DNA from: Stercorarius parasiticus
Taxonomy: Eukaryota; Chordata; Aves; Charadriiformes; Stercorariidae
Direction of reading: 5' to 3'
NCBI GenBank assembly: GCA_013396915.1
Contig: VWZL01002491.1
Span: 270,393 to 334,392, forward strand
DNA: 64,000 nucleotides
The translations under genes were made by a program, and so were the position numbers. Of the stretch, positions 1-12,728 are shown in pieces. Within the stretch, counting starts at the first letter, position 1. Every line of letters starts with the position of its first letter. Below the pieces are notes generated by a model. That model was not told where the DNA came from and did no database searches. It worked only from the letters and a program-made list of their open reading frames with translations.

Positions 1-289
1 ATACGCTTCTTAGCAGGCCCTGTAGCAACAGGACAAGGGGTAATGGTTTTAAACTGAAGGAGGGTAGAATCCAGCTGGACATAAGGAAGAAATTTTTTAC
101 GCTGAGGGTGGTGAAACACTGGCCCAGGTTGCCCAGAGAGGTGGTCGATGCCCCATCCCTGGAAACATTCCAGGTCAGGTTGGACGGGGCTCTGAGCAAC
201 CTCATCTAGTTGAAAACGCCCCTGCTCATGGCAAGGGGGTTGGACTAGATGACCTTTAAAGGTCCCTTCCAACCCAAACTATTCTATGA
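1..289 (+). mobile_element. CR1 LINE, 3' end (truncated by window edge)
   Basis: This is the 3' end of an avian CR1 non-LTR retrotransposon. Frame 3 is open from the window edge to a TAG at 207-209 and reads as the C-terminus of CR1 ORF2, including TRGNGFKL, LDIRKKFFTLRVVKHW and a terminal RLDGALSNLI. The short 3' UTR follows (ACTAGATGACCTTTAAAGG, then CCTTCCAACCCAAACTATTC) and ends in a single ATTCTATG unit. About 68 codons are intact, so this copy is fairly young. Its 5' part lies outside the window or was lost by the usual 5' truncation. The recognition is from memory of the CR1 consensus and is secure. Confidence 0.95.
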
Positions 290-488
290 CTCACACTTCT
301 TCAGGATCATAAAATAGCTATTTTATGTAGATATTTAAGGCTGATATCAGTTCATCTATTAACCTACTCTTATATAAATTACGTAGATTAATTTTCTTAA
401 ATCACATTGGAATTTCTTTTTTTTCACAGGCTCAGCGTTATTCTTTTGTTCCTCTCTGGATCTTTTCTGTTTTTCAGATTTTTTCTTA

Positions 489-1000
489 ATGGGTGAAAAC
501 AAGATCTGGACAGAGAACGCTAGCAATTACCTCAGTCATACCATGAACTCATCTCCCTCGTGCTTGACATTCACTGCTTACCCATTCAAAGCTAATGTTT
601 TTCTCTTAGCCATTATATTGAACAGGGAGCTCATATTCAGACACTACCTCTCACAAACTCTGAATCTTCATCAGTACCACTGTATTTCAAGGGTACTTTT
701 CTGCTATTCTGTACGTGTGATTGGAATTCTTTGTTCCCAGGCATATGACTTTGTATTTGACTGTATTAAAACACATACTGTTCAGATGAGCTCACCTTAC
801 TGGATGATGCAAATCCAGAATATAGAAATGATCTCTCCTGTCATTATTTACCACTCCACTAATTTTTATGTTATCTGCAATATTTACCAGCAGAGATTTT
901 CTATTTTCTTCCAGATCATTGCTAAAGAATAACTAGCATTACGCCAAAACCAGATTACTGCAAACGTCTCCATAGGATGCAGATTTTCAATCACAGCACT
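489..1000 (-). mobile_element. Ancient CR1/L3-like LINE fossil, reverse-transcriptase region, antisense
   Basis: The plus strand has a 147-codon open frame here (489-932), but the minus strand shows why: it is a degraded CR1-type reverse transcriptase. Reading down from about 925, the translation gives NDLEENRKSLLVNIADN, then IKISGVVNN. This matches the stretch after CR1 motif B (usually FINDLE) and motif C (usually KFADDTK), with motif C decayed to NIADNIK around 865-885. Further down, FNTVKYKVICLG matches the family's FN..KCKVLHLG block. The match is to old amniote CR1/L3 families rather than the young avian ones. The plus-strand frame has no family resemblance and is not a gene. Confidence 0.7.
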
Positions 1001-4000
1001 TTTGAAATCTATCTATCTACTAAATACATCTTTCAGTCAAAGCATAAAGGAGTTTGGAATAAGCTCTATATACACTATAAAATGGTAGGGAAAGGTTAAG
1101 CTGTTTTAAACAATAAAAATCCAGCTGACCAGGCTGGATTGGAAGCTATTGTTGCCATCTAATAACATTTTAGACTATCCAGTCATAAAGTTTGAACATC
1201 AGCATGGGAATAAATACCAAACCACATTGTGCACCTAGAAGAAACCCAGACCCTTAGAAATAATGCAAGACAGCTTTCTCCTTCAAACGTATTAATCCAA
1301 GCAGCTTTGCGAGAAATACAACATCATAATATTCCGTAAAAGAAGTACTTTTAATATCCTGCGTAATGGATAGAGAGAGGCACCTGCCTACTTTGTCCCC
1401 AAAATACAATCAAAACTTGGAAAGGGATCTCTGGAAGGGATGCACAGAGGCAGCACTAGATACGCATCTCTCATCACGGCAATGGCCTAATCTATATGGT
1501 AGCATCACAATAACCTAATTCTGTCCTTTCTTTTTCTTAGTCAGCACAGCACACAGTAATCTCACATGAGCCTGCATCTTGCAAGTTATGTAGGGTTTTG
1601 GCAGAACTGTCACTTCCCTTGCAATACAATGCATTTTGGGCTTGGATTCATTATTAAAGAAATAGTATTCGTCTAGGATTAGTCAGTCCAAATGCAACAC
1701 TTTAGGTTTAATTTTTGGTGATTTATCTGGGCCATATATCAGTGTGTGATACACAACAAAACTGTTTATCTAATCGTGTAGTAGGAGGGATACAGTTATT
1801 ACTGCAATATGGGAATAACTCTAATAAACCGTGTCCCTCTGGCTTGGACATGACTATTTAGGAATAATATTCAGCTGAAAAAAATAATTGTCAAAGGTTT
1901 TGTACGGATTTCAAAACTGCTTGCCAGGAAAGTCCTCTGGTTCCACTCCTGCAGCCTTCCAAGACCAAGACTCCAGTCTCACCTTATTATTCAAGAAAGT
2001 CAAATGATCTAGATTCTTATTGCCTTCTGGTTTTGGCACTTTAAATGGACAAATAAGTATTTTTTCACTTTTTGACTTCGCACTAGTTTAGTCAAATAGC
2101 CGTAGTTTGCCTTGCTTGTTACTACAATCTGTATGCCACAATCCAGACAAATAAATACGCTATCATGTTATTGTTAAAGAGAGAGGTCAAAACTTGTTCT
2201 TTGTCTTGGTCACCCACATTGATGTAGGGCTCTGCCGTAATGCATATTAAACGGGTGTTGAAGGTGTATGTCTTTGTACCTTACCACCACAGTTTTGTTG
2301 AGAAACTCCTGAAGTGTTAACAGGTTAGCTCTATATATACGGTAAAAATGGAAATTTGCAACAGCTTTTTCCTTCCCGTATGCTGTACATCTGAAGAAAA
2401 TTAATATAATGAATAAAAACATTTGAAATGTGACTTCAGTCTCCTGGTTTTAAGTATTACAGACTTTCTTACTGCCAATAACACAATGTAGGTATTTAAG
2501 TATTCTTCAACTTTACAAGCTTTTACTATGTTAAATATTTTTACTTAAGGCATAATATATGTTTTAAAAACTCTAGCATGTGCAAACTATTTTATAGGCC
2601 TGAGCTTCATGGAATTAGTAGAGGTTTAAAGGTAATAAGGCTTACCTATTTCACGAAGGGGATGAGCTACCTTGACATGCTTATATTCTGTGGGTCCTAG
2701 AGTTTCCAGGTGCAAATAGAATTACACAGATGGGGTGGAACGGGTAAGAAAACTGACTGAGTTTAGTCACATGAATTGGATTTTCTAAAAGTGGAAACAT
2801 GAAATCACCCTTTCATTATCCTTGCATCTGACAAAATATATTATCATATGTTTTTGCCTGAACAGTGTAAAGATCGTTCAAAACAGATACAATTGCAAAT
2901 CAGGAAAGATCACACTTATGTGGAGCCCTGACAATGTGATCTCATCAAGCTAGAACTTGAAATTGCAAGTGTCACTTCAGATAAGATCAGAGAATGCTTC
3001 CTGTCCCAATGATGTGACATTATCAGGTTTGAGACTGTAGCAAAGGCACATGCACAATTTTGTGAACTAACAAGGCAGATTGAGAACACACTGGTTGGCA
3101 GGATATTTTAGATCCTGAGATTGCCTTGAGCTGGGCATAATTACAGCTCATTTTTTGCACATGGGAGAGCCATCTCGAAGACAAAAAGAGCAGGGTATTC
3201 ACTGAAGAAAGAAAAATGTTGATCTTTCAATTAGCGTTAAGTTCAAGCATCTGAACTGTGTTTCACAGTGGAGGGACAGCTTTTGAGTCAAAAAAAGCCA
3301 TCTTCTACAGAAAACTCTTAAACAGCTGTGCTTCCATTTGTACAGGAATCATTTAACATATAGAATTCTACTTTTAGCTGTGGTGTATTTAAGCTTGCTT
3401 AAAAAAAACACAGAGAAAATTTAGACTTTGCTGCTGTTACGTTTCGTAAAGTTCATCCTTAAGATAGGACATTAGGAATTTATTAGCAGGATTTTTCTGT
3501 TGATTTGGACTCCTGAACTACAAAATAAACACAGTGGTTCACAGTCATAAGAAAGAAGGGCAAGGTGGCAGGAAGCCATCTGGGCTCTCTGCGTATTTTT
3601 GGCGTTGTTTAGAGCTTAGTACACAGCACTTCGCCAGGAACCGAGTCAGAACTAGGAGTTAGGTACCAGTTCAAACCAGAAGTTATGCATTAAAAGCGTT
3701 AACCGGGAAGATGCTGGAGGGCACATGAAAATTTGCAATCTGAGAATGTTTCCTAACACTAAAAACCTCAAAGATATTAATTGCCTCTCCTTCTGATCTG
3801 GAAATTCTTTAGCACCTACAATTTGCCTTTAATTGAACAGGTACTAAATTACTGCTTATACAGGAAGATCTACTTTTTGGATTTAGGTGTCCTTCATGGC
3901 TTTAACACTGTCAGATGGCTGAAGACCCCTGGAAGCCAAGGCTTGGGAGCACCCCCTCTGTTGAAACCATAGGAGTAGAAGATGCACATTGGTGCTATTT

Positions 4001-7000
4001 GCATGGTGGAAAACACGAAGTCTATCATGGTAAAGCAGCTGGAGGAGGCAGAACTGTGAAGTGCTTTTCCTTCGGTGCTATAAATAAATGTACTTCGGAA
4101 TAAAACATTATTTTATCAAGCATATACATGGTCTACTTGGCAACCATATGATTTCATGTAGCATGGGCTGCAGCATTTGAAATACTAATTCCATGTGCAG
4201 AAGAATACAGAAGGTCACTTTGCCCAACGTATGCACGTAGTGTGATACCAAAATAATTAAAAAATTAACATTTAAATGGAGAGCATCTTATCCTCCCTCA
4301 AACCAGCATTCTTTTCCAGTGACTCCCCAGCATATTAACAGCACAGCTATTGACGACTTTCTATACGATGTTTGACAAAACATGAAACTATAAATTTAGC
4401 GCATAACTAAGAACCAGCGGTGAATGCTTTTTATTATTATGGCTTTTGTTCCAGCTCCTCATTTTTGCACAAATATTCACATCTGCTGAAGGAAAAAATA
4501 CTGCACATTCTTCATCTCAACAAACTTTCTTTCATTGATTAACGCAGTGTTTTATGAGACCTGAAAGAACGAAGTTAAATGAACAAGAAGTGAAAACTTA
4601 TGATGGATGTGTCCCTCACAGCATTTAGATCTTTTCCACTTGATTAAAAATTCCTAGTTCCTCTTCACTGAATTGTTTAGTTTTTTAGCAGTCTCTGTCC
4701 TGATTAAAACAAATTAGCATGAAAGATCCCCAGCTGAATGAGGAATCATTAATTGAGAAACATGCAATGCTCCTTAATTACCTTAGAACAGTCAGAGAAC
4801 AAATAATCTTAGGTTTCAAAGGGGTTTGCAAGCACTGTGCACCGTAGGCTTATTCTCTGTGTCTGCTGGAATAAAAGTAGACTCGCCTATACCATTGAGG
4901 GGTATCAGTACAAGCCTCAGTAAACACATTGTAGATTGTTTATCTAAAGTGAAAAAAAAAAAGGCAAGGTAATGGCTGACTGGAAGAGATAGATGTTTCA
5001 GTTTATTATGTTGATCATAGCTTTCAATTTGCTTTGCATATGCCAACATTGACCGAGAAAGAATGAAAGCTCTTCGTTACTGATACAAATTTAAATACTT
5101 CTGGAGCGTTTTACTCAGAAGCACCTAACAAAATGTCAGACACGTAGGTACAGAGAGTAACTGTGCGGTCTGAAATAGCAGACAGAAAGGCAACAAACTT
5201 TCATAAAACCTGGCTCAAAAGGAATCCAAGGAATATTTGCTATTCCTTGGTTCCTTGTTCTTTGGTACACAGTTCTTCTGACTGTTGTTTTTTTAAGGAT
5301 GACTCAGATTCCACAGATCAGCACAGTTAGTGCCAGCCTTCACGGGAGAAGGAGTAACTGACTTTTTTAAGGGCACAATATACTTACTAATATGAATATC
5401 TTAACATTTGTTTTGCTTCACCAGATCATAGAAGAAATCCTGCAGAAAAATGTCACTCAATAGCACTGAGTGTATTCCTGGAGCGTGGCTGTTATTTACA
5501 TTGCTTTGGCACTAAGGCTAATCCAGCAAGCGCTGCTCACTCAGAAAGGAGGCAGCAAAATTAAACGCTGCGCAGAGCTACCTGAGCTAGCTGGGAACAA
5601 GCTGGCTTGTACCGCTGCCAGTATCCTGTGCTCTCTCACCGGGCTAATTAGCTCTGCAGAGCAGTAGGCTATTAGCAGGGGTGCAGTACAGTGCTGATGC
5701 AGCTATGCCCTTCTGGTACCCAGCCTAAGCCACCTGGAGTCCGCTGGAGAGATCTGCACCATATTATTTTACGCTGTATAGGCACACTCTTACAATCTTT
5801 GGCATACAAACCCCTGGTGCAATGGAATACAATGTACGCAGTTGACATAACAAGATGATCCCAATAAATACAAACACCATAGTAATAAGTTGAAAAAAAG
5901 GAGTCCCTACACCACAGGAAAGCTTTGGGCTTGCTCCCAGTTCCTAGAAACCTGTGCTATTCCTCTGTCATCGGTAAATCTTTGCTGACATACCTCAGGA
6001 GGGTGATTCCAAGAGCCATTAACAAACCTGATCTAAATGTTACATCCTGGCCTTAGTCCTCTGGCACCTGAAGAAGAAGAATGATGCATCCAGCCCCTTA
6101 TGCAAAACCCACTTTGCTTGATCCTTTTTCAGTCCCTAGCCATGAATTTCTATCTAACTGGAAGCCTGAAGATTTCAAAGATTTCATCAGGGCTCATTCT
6201 TCTCCTAGATAACTACGGATGGTATCCACTCATACAGCAAAACCCCCTTTTAGCTACGGTCTATTTAAAACTGGAAAGTCAAGTCAGAAAAATGCTCAAG
6301 CCCCTGGAGGACACTGCTATCTTTATGCAGAAAGACATCATATGTATTTGCAAGTAAAAACACAGACCTTGAGCCCAACTAACACATGTATAGATGAGGC
6401 ACACATATAAAAATGTGTGTGTGAGCACAAACACACCATTTGGGGTAAATATGAGTTAGATTAACACTTTTAGTTTGTCTCTCCTCCTGTGAAACAGAAC
6501 TTCACCTGTGTATCACACTCAAACAATCAAGTGAGAAATCAAAAAGCAAAATGTCATGTTGTTCACTGTTTTAAGTTTTACTTATCTAAAGTTTAGTGAT
6601 GCCAGTTTTGTTGCTGTTGAAATAATAGTCTGTATGGGTACAGCTGCTGATGCCCTTCCTGTTGGCCTTCATTTTTAGAGTCTATAAACCAAACGAGTTG
6701 ATCTTCCCAGACAGCAAAACTACTGCTTGCACATTGCACTGTCACAGGAACACAAATAAAGAAACCTTTACAATTCTGTGTTGTTTGCCATCAAAGCAAG
6801 GTTTTGCAAAGCAGGCAAAAGCCAACCAAGCTTCAAAGCACTCCTTGTGGGCTGGTAGTTTTTATAACAAAGGCAGTTTGTTGTAACAGAAGGTTGAGCA
6901 AAGACGGGGTAAGGAACAAGTTCTGAATGCTTCAATTTTGAGCTACCATTGAGCCATAGCATTTTAAAGGCCCCTTTTGAAAAATGGATTAGTTTATAAA

Positions 7001-7429
7001 ATAAACTAAATAACAACATAAAGTCTACCATCAGTAGTATCTGTGGCTCAGTGGTGAAGAGACCATAGAGCTGTATGGTTTCCTTTTGACGGGACTGGCA
7101 GAGACACAGTGGGAGGCAAACTATAAAATGGCAGTCAGGTTAAGCAAGACAAGAACACCTCTACAGCAATATGATTAATTCACTTAAAATATTTAATTTT
7201 CTCAAATAGTCCCTCCTCACCCTGCAAGTATTGCACAAAACAACCCCCAGACCTACAGTACCACAGAAATTAGGCAATGGTTTAGCAAACCTGCTAGCAA
7301 ACCCGGCTGGAGTCGCCTGGATCTTGACATAACAGAATACCTTGGATACATGTGTGACTCCAAAAGCTCTGCTGACTGTAAAAACCTGGGCAGGCTAAAG
7401 GAGTGGGCTCACGTTAAAGTAATATTGCT
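1001..7429. other. Gene-free stretch
   Basis: AT-rich unique-looking sequence. Open frames up to about 85 codons show no recognisable domains, and I recognise no RNA gene or repeat. The only compositional change is a GC-richer patch at about 5480-5760. A short tRNA box-A-like string at 7046-7058 was considered and rejected. Confidence 0.6.
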
Positions 7430-8862
7430 TGGATTTGAAGGCCTTTTCTTCACAAAGAAACATAAAATCTTAGAAAACACACGAACAAGTCTTGGGAAAG
7501 CAGATAAAATGGCAGAGGTCAGAGGAAAGGATTGGAAATTGAGGACACAGAACGTTTTGAGTGCATACGATGCAAGTGAAGCAAAAATGCAGGGTGGGGG
7601 AATGAGAACAACTGGTTGTTCAAATATCAAAACTTTAAGGGCCCATACAGGAGACAGCCGTGTCCCATCAGAGTCAAGTTAAATATATATGCTACAAATA
7701 AAACAAATTCTGAGGGGTTCAGGAATCACTGAGTAGCAGCTAAGCACGAGTTTGAAGCTTTGGAGGATTTCTATATGAAGTGCACAGATGATGCTGACAC
7801 TGAGTGTAAGATGATTGTAGATACAGTAGGAGAACTGCTGAAGAAGCCAACAGCATATTCCAAGAGCAAAGATAAAAGAATTTGGAAAGGAATCAGGATC
7901 AGCAAGTAGCTGGATTGGTTTCATGATGAGATTGAATCAAAAGAAAAATGCCAAGAGAGAAAGCCAACGCAAAAGACAATATTTGAATGGCATGGTGGAG
8001 AGCATGGAGCAGAGGAGGAACGTTAATGCCTGAGAAGGCAGAATCTATGTCTGGAGGAAAGGGTATAATTTTCTTGCAAATCTGCTGAAAAATGAAAATC
8101 TTTTCAAAGATTTCAAAGAAGGAAGTTACAGAGGGATGGACCGGACTTGTTTGTAGAGCTGAGTTCTGAAGAGATCCAAAAAACAATTACAACCCTTTGG
8201 GAAGAGTTCAGCACCATGTGTTGACAGGGTTGCCATTAAATTATTAAAATCAGGAGGCAGTAAATGAAGCCAAAGGCTGTACAGAGTAATTCCTTTGTTT
8301 TCAGATATCTGAAAAAGTTTCAGAGCAATGAAAGGTGGTGTTCATAAATGCAATGTAAAAGCTAGTGTGGAGCCTGCCTTTTTCTCAAATCTATAAAGCG
8401 ATCTCAGAAGGCTTTACTTACTTTTTTTTTAATAAAGCAGGAACAGTTCCATAGCACCAGTGAGGATTCTGGAAAAGAGTGCTACCAAATACTGAATATT
8501 TTCCTGAGATATTTGATAATATATAACACTATAATCAGAATGAATACGCAGATTTACAGATTTTAAGAAACCTTATGATGGTATATCATGGCCTTTGAGC
8601 TACATTTGAAGAATTTATAAATTCATAAAACATTTTTAAATAGGCATAGTCACTATTTGTAATGGAGAAGATGGAGCATGAAGAGGGTGTAAAATCTCTG
8701 GCCCATTTGATATAAATGAAGGATTAAGGCATGGAAATGCATTATCCCCAATATTCTTCAACATGGGTAAAATGGTACAATCGCTGACATTTTCAGACTA
8801 CAATGAACATCAAAATAGTGGAGGACCTTTGGGATCCTACCGTCTGGGCAATTTTAAATGAA
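7430..8862 (+). mobile_element. Ancient RTE-like LINE fossil with readable RT motifs (not CR1)
   Basis: A degraded non-LTR retrotransposon, found by translation. From 7751 a frame with a single stop (7907-7909) runs 91 codons: it starts FEALEDFY and reaches LDWFHDEIESKEK, like the region after the endonuclease in RTE-type elements (family pattern WFDEEC..A.E.K). At 8202-8261 KSSAPCVDRVAIKLLKSGGS matches the RT pattern KxGKAPGxDGIPAELLKxGG. A second frame, 8553-8861, holds motif A (FTDFKKPYDGISW, 8553-8591), motif B (GLRHGNALSPIFFNM, 8721-8765) and a decayed motif C (LTFSDY, 8784-8801). A and B lie 56 codons apart, in frame, as expected. LFFTKKHKI at about 7440 may be the end of the endonuclease, which is weak. 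Several stops and frameshifts make it dead. CR1 has GVPQGS at motif B, so this is a different clade; RTE is the best guess. Confidence 0.75.
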
Positions 8863-9250
8863 GCAGAAGGTACTGTACAAAGAACGGCTACTTGAGGAAG
8901 AAAACCAAAGAAAAATAACATAAAATCAGACATCTGAGAAGTCCGACTACTCAAAAATATCAGTAAATTGAGTAGATTAGTAAAATGATTTACCAACAAT
9001 CAGAAAATGAGCTCGATATGAGAAATTCAGAGCAAATTCTGTGACCGCTATTGTGTGAAAAGCCAGAATATGAATTATTTCATATCTGCCAGCAAGTGTT
9101 TATTTTCTTTTTTTTTTTAAAATTATGCCACAAATTGTGGTAGAGAAAACTGCAACATCTAGCACTATTAAATAAATTTGATACTAAATAACTTAGTAAC
9201 TAAAATATACTTAGCACTCATACTGTGACTGTTATTTTTAGATCACTAAA
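8863..9250. other. Gene-free stretch
   Basis: AT-rich sequence that may include the unrecognisable 3' end of the RTE-like fossil. It contains a T-run at about 9108-9118. Nothing else is seen. Confidence 0.5.
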
Positions 9251-9378
9251 GAGCTCTGAGCACTCTCTAAACATTAATTAATTAATCTTCAATATTCCCA
9301 CGTCATTAGTAAGGTTAATTTTATCATTCCTAAGTATTCAGTTAGGCAACTTGAAGCAGAAAAACGATTTGCCATATT
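9251..9378 (-). mobile_element. MIR/L2-type amniote repeat, 3' portion, antisense
   Basis: The order of blocks follows the reverse complement of the shared MIR/L2 tail: CTCTGAGCACTCTCTAAACA (family: TAAGCACTTTACAAACA), ATTAATTAATTAATCTTCA (family: TTTAATCCTCACAAC), AAGGTTAATTTTATCATTCC (family: GTAGGTA..TTATTATCCCC), and ACTTGAAGCAGAAAAACGAT, then TTGCC (family: ACTGA.GCA.AGA....TTGCC). Individual blocks are diverged, but all occur in the right order and at about the right spacing. MIR and L2 share this end, so I cannot say which it is. Confidence 0.6.
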
Positions 9379-10046
9379 CCAACCATCTATTTAGAAGCAG
9401 AAACAAAATCACCTGTATTAATACATTCAGAAAGATTTTTATATCTGATCATTTGGCTCTTTGTGCTTTGGGGAGGGGGTAAGAGGAGACTTGCAGGAAT
9501 ATTTCTGAGAGAAAACTTTAGGACACAGACAGTTTTTTCTCAAGTATATTTTATAATTTAATATCTTAAAAGAGCTTTAGGACTTCACATGAAAAAATAA
9601 TCTGTCCTTCATGTTAACCACTAAAAATCATGTCATAACAATGACTTTTGATAAATACTGACCTGGAACTGAACACTAAAAAGACTGAGACCTTCAGAAG
9701 AATAAGATTTTTAAGGTATCTTCTAGGTCTGGAAGTGTACTTGAAGAGCTCCACCCTATGCTTTTCTTGCTTCTTGTCTAATAAAAGATCCTTTAGAAAA
9801 TAGCATTTGCTCAAATTGGAAAAGAACACAGCTAAGCATTGTTTTGATGATAACACAGAAAGGTAAACAGTTATTGCTGAATGAGTAACAATTCTCTCAA
9901 ACTCCAAATTCATATAAACTTTCTGTATTATTAACTATGACCTTAGCATGTAAAAATATAGTAAAAAATAAAGGATATAACAGGATGGAAGACACTTGCC
10001 TCACTTTATGCACTCAGTCTCAGACATGCTGAAATCACTGATAGCC

Positions 10047-10083
10047 AATTGATAATAATTGATAACAATCAATAATTGATAAC
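10047..10083. repeat. Three copies of a 10-bp unit
   Basis: AATTGATAAT (10047-10056) is followed directly by AATTGATAAC (10057-10066), then after seven bases (AATCAAT, partly the inverse of the unit) by another AATTGATAAC (10074-10083). This is a short minisatellite-like cluster of the kind made by slippage. Confidence 0.8.
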
Positions 10084-10290
10084 ATTCTCTGTACAGTATT
10101 TCAAACAACCTCCTATATCCTCACTCAGGAGCAATACATTTAAGATTGTATTTCTGTAGAAATAACTATTAGTATACACATAAACAGTCGTTGATTCAGC
10201 TAAAGTTTTCATACTATTCAATATAATATGCGAGGAAACTGAGAAAGTATTCTGATTTAGATCAGCTGTGAAACCAATTACATGATTCCG

Positions 10291-10329
10291 TATGTGTGTG
10301 TATATATATACATATACACACATGCGCGC
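10291..10329. repeat. Compound TG/TA microsatellite
   Basis: TATGTGTGTG passes into TATATATATA and then into CATATACACACATGCGCGC. Alternating purine-pyrimidine runs through almost the whole tract. Confidence 0.85.
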
Positions 10330-12728
10330 TTCCTGATATTGTGTCTTTTGCTCTTTGTTCATCAGTCCCACCCTTGCTTTCTTATTTTAGAAAAAGGAAA
10401 TTTTTAACATATCAAGACGTGTAAAGAGATATTTTCTACCATGATTGACCTTTGACTTACATGACCAAGGAAATATCAATGACAGAAGGCCAGGGGTAAC
10501 AACCCTTTCAGCTTCACAATAAATTTCAGAGGGTCACTAGAGTTTCAGCTACACATACAAGATGACAATTTTTTACATCGGAAATATCTGTAGCCATAGA
10601 AATAGCCACACGTGGCCTAATATGTGGTCATATAGAAATAGGAGCATTCATTTTGAAAATGAAACAGCATTAAATAAGGAAAAGCTGAAACAACACGTGG
10701 TCCTGAATGATACAAACCCGGGTTCTGCAAGGCCTCCTTTTGCCAGCTTTGGTTTTCTTCGTTAGTATTTAGCAAGTAAGTACACCTGAAGACAACACGG
10801 GAAATTCTGGCCACCTGTAGACAACAGTAGTTTCGCTATTATTTGCTATAAGCATGTAAAATAGCCTCAGGTATCCTGTAGTTTAGAGATAATCTGGAGT
10901 AAGTATCAGTGAAGTACAGCTTTTCAGGTAATACTGCACTTTAGAGACTGAAAAAATAGAGTTAACTTATTTAATTTTCCACAGTCAAGCACTCTGGATA
11001 GGACAAATTTGCTTAAAAAAAAGAGAGAGATTGCTAATTACCTTTAACAGAGACTTTTCCTTTATTGTCAAGAAACCTTTCAGATGCTTCTTAAAAAACT
11101 GGTAATGGAATTAGATACATAATGATTTTATAATTTAGATGAATACTATGAAAGTTATTATGCATAAAGACCGAACATCTGTTAAAGTGATCCCAAACTA
11201 AAATTCTTACCATCAGGGTTCCAGCTCTCTACATTAGATTATTTAGAAAATAATTATTGCTGCAGATTTTACACATAACATATTCCACGTCCCAATCTGA
11301 ACTTGTCCAAATGTTTTTGGATAGATTTTGGAAGATGGGAGAGGGCTCTAACTATAAAAAGACCAGTCAGATACAAACATTTTCAAATCAGATGACTCTG
11401 AATGTTCCTAATTAATGGTATCTTTATGCCTTAACCTATCTAGAATTTGGCCTTTTTTTAGATATAATTTAATAGCGGCAACATAGAGATAACCAATTTT
11501 TTGTATAGGTAAAATAGCACTTCATTACATTTCATGGGAATGTAATGAATGGAAGCAAGTATTCTAAAGTGTTATTTATATGTGCACAAATTTGACTCAA
11601 GTAGTTTCAGGACTTTATATAAATATACAGTTACAGAGAGGAACTGAAGGACTGGTGAACCCATGCTACCATGGACAGTCTACCTCACATTTTGAACAGC
11701 AATTCAGAGCTGCTGAATTCCCCTCAGCAGAATCCATGGACTGAGGGGGTGGAGGTGGAATCCCGACAATCAGAACTTCACTGGGGCTTACTTTCCAGAA
11801 CAGCGCTTAGTCGTTTATTTTTCATCCAACAGAAATCACATTAGGGGTAATACAGGCCATTCAACATTTTCTGACTCTAAGAAAGAGTTCAGAAGTTAAA
11901 CTGGAGAATAGAGTTTTTAAAAAATTGGCTTTTTCATGAAGCAATCATAATGTGACGGTTGATAAAACATCTCATCTGATGTACGGTGGTCATTATTAAA
12001 AAGTTTGCACTTGCCAACAACTAACAAAATGTAGTTATCAGACAAATGCTACTTTTATACCTTTAAAATAGAAAGCTCTAACAGTTTGCAAGTTTGGTTT
12101 GAGATGTGCTGGCAAACTTCTGGTATTTAAGTGTGGCCATTAAATAAGTTGTTTGTTTTTTATTTTATTATTATTATATGTCTTTACTGATTTGCATGCA
12201 ATCAGGGACCTTGGGAGAAGAAAGATACTTCAGGAAAAAACATTCTCAGAGTGAATGAAAATGCTGAATGATCCCATGACTAACATGCTTTTCTCGTACA
12301 ATAAAAATAATATTTTAAACTGTTAACACAATAAAATGGCTGATAGCTATTTGCCCATCTTCAGTGTTGCAATAAAATATTTTAATCCCTTTAAAACTCA
12401 TACCTGCTTTTCAAGTAGTTGTCAAACTCCGGTTGAGATATGGAGGAATGTAATCCTTTATGAGTGAGTACAGTCAAAACTGCTCTACAGGACTACATGG
12501 TCCTTCTGTGTACGGGGTTTCCAGTACAGTCACAAAACACACGCTGCGTATTTCTTATGTGAAATGTTTAGGTTGAGGATAATACAGAGTTTGGAATATA
12601 TTCCAGACAAGTGGTTCTTTCCTTTTCATAACCGTATGCATCTTATAAACCAGTTCCATTGGTTTATATTAATTTCAACAGATCAACTTGAAAACTGACA
12701 GAAAGGGTTGTTTTCAAAAGACCGTTTT

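Noticed and set aside
418..480. Two acceptor-like sites (TTTTTTCACAG and CTGTTTTTCAG)
   Set aside because: The sequence following them is antisense CR1 fossil; no plausible exon.
489..932. 147-codon plus-strand open frame as a gene
   Set aside because: It lies opposite a recognisable CR1 RT fossil on the minus strand; the plus-strand protein has no domain and uses a random start.
7046..7080. TGGCTCAGTGGT as a tRNA box A or tRNA-derived SINE head
   Set aside because: No convincing box B (GGTTCGANTCC) at the right distance and no cloverleaf; probably chance.
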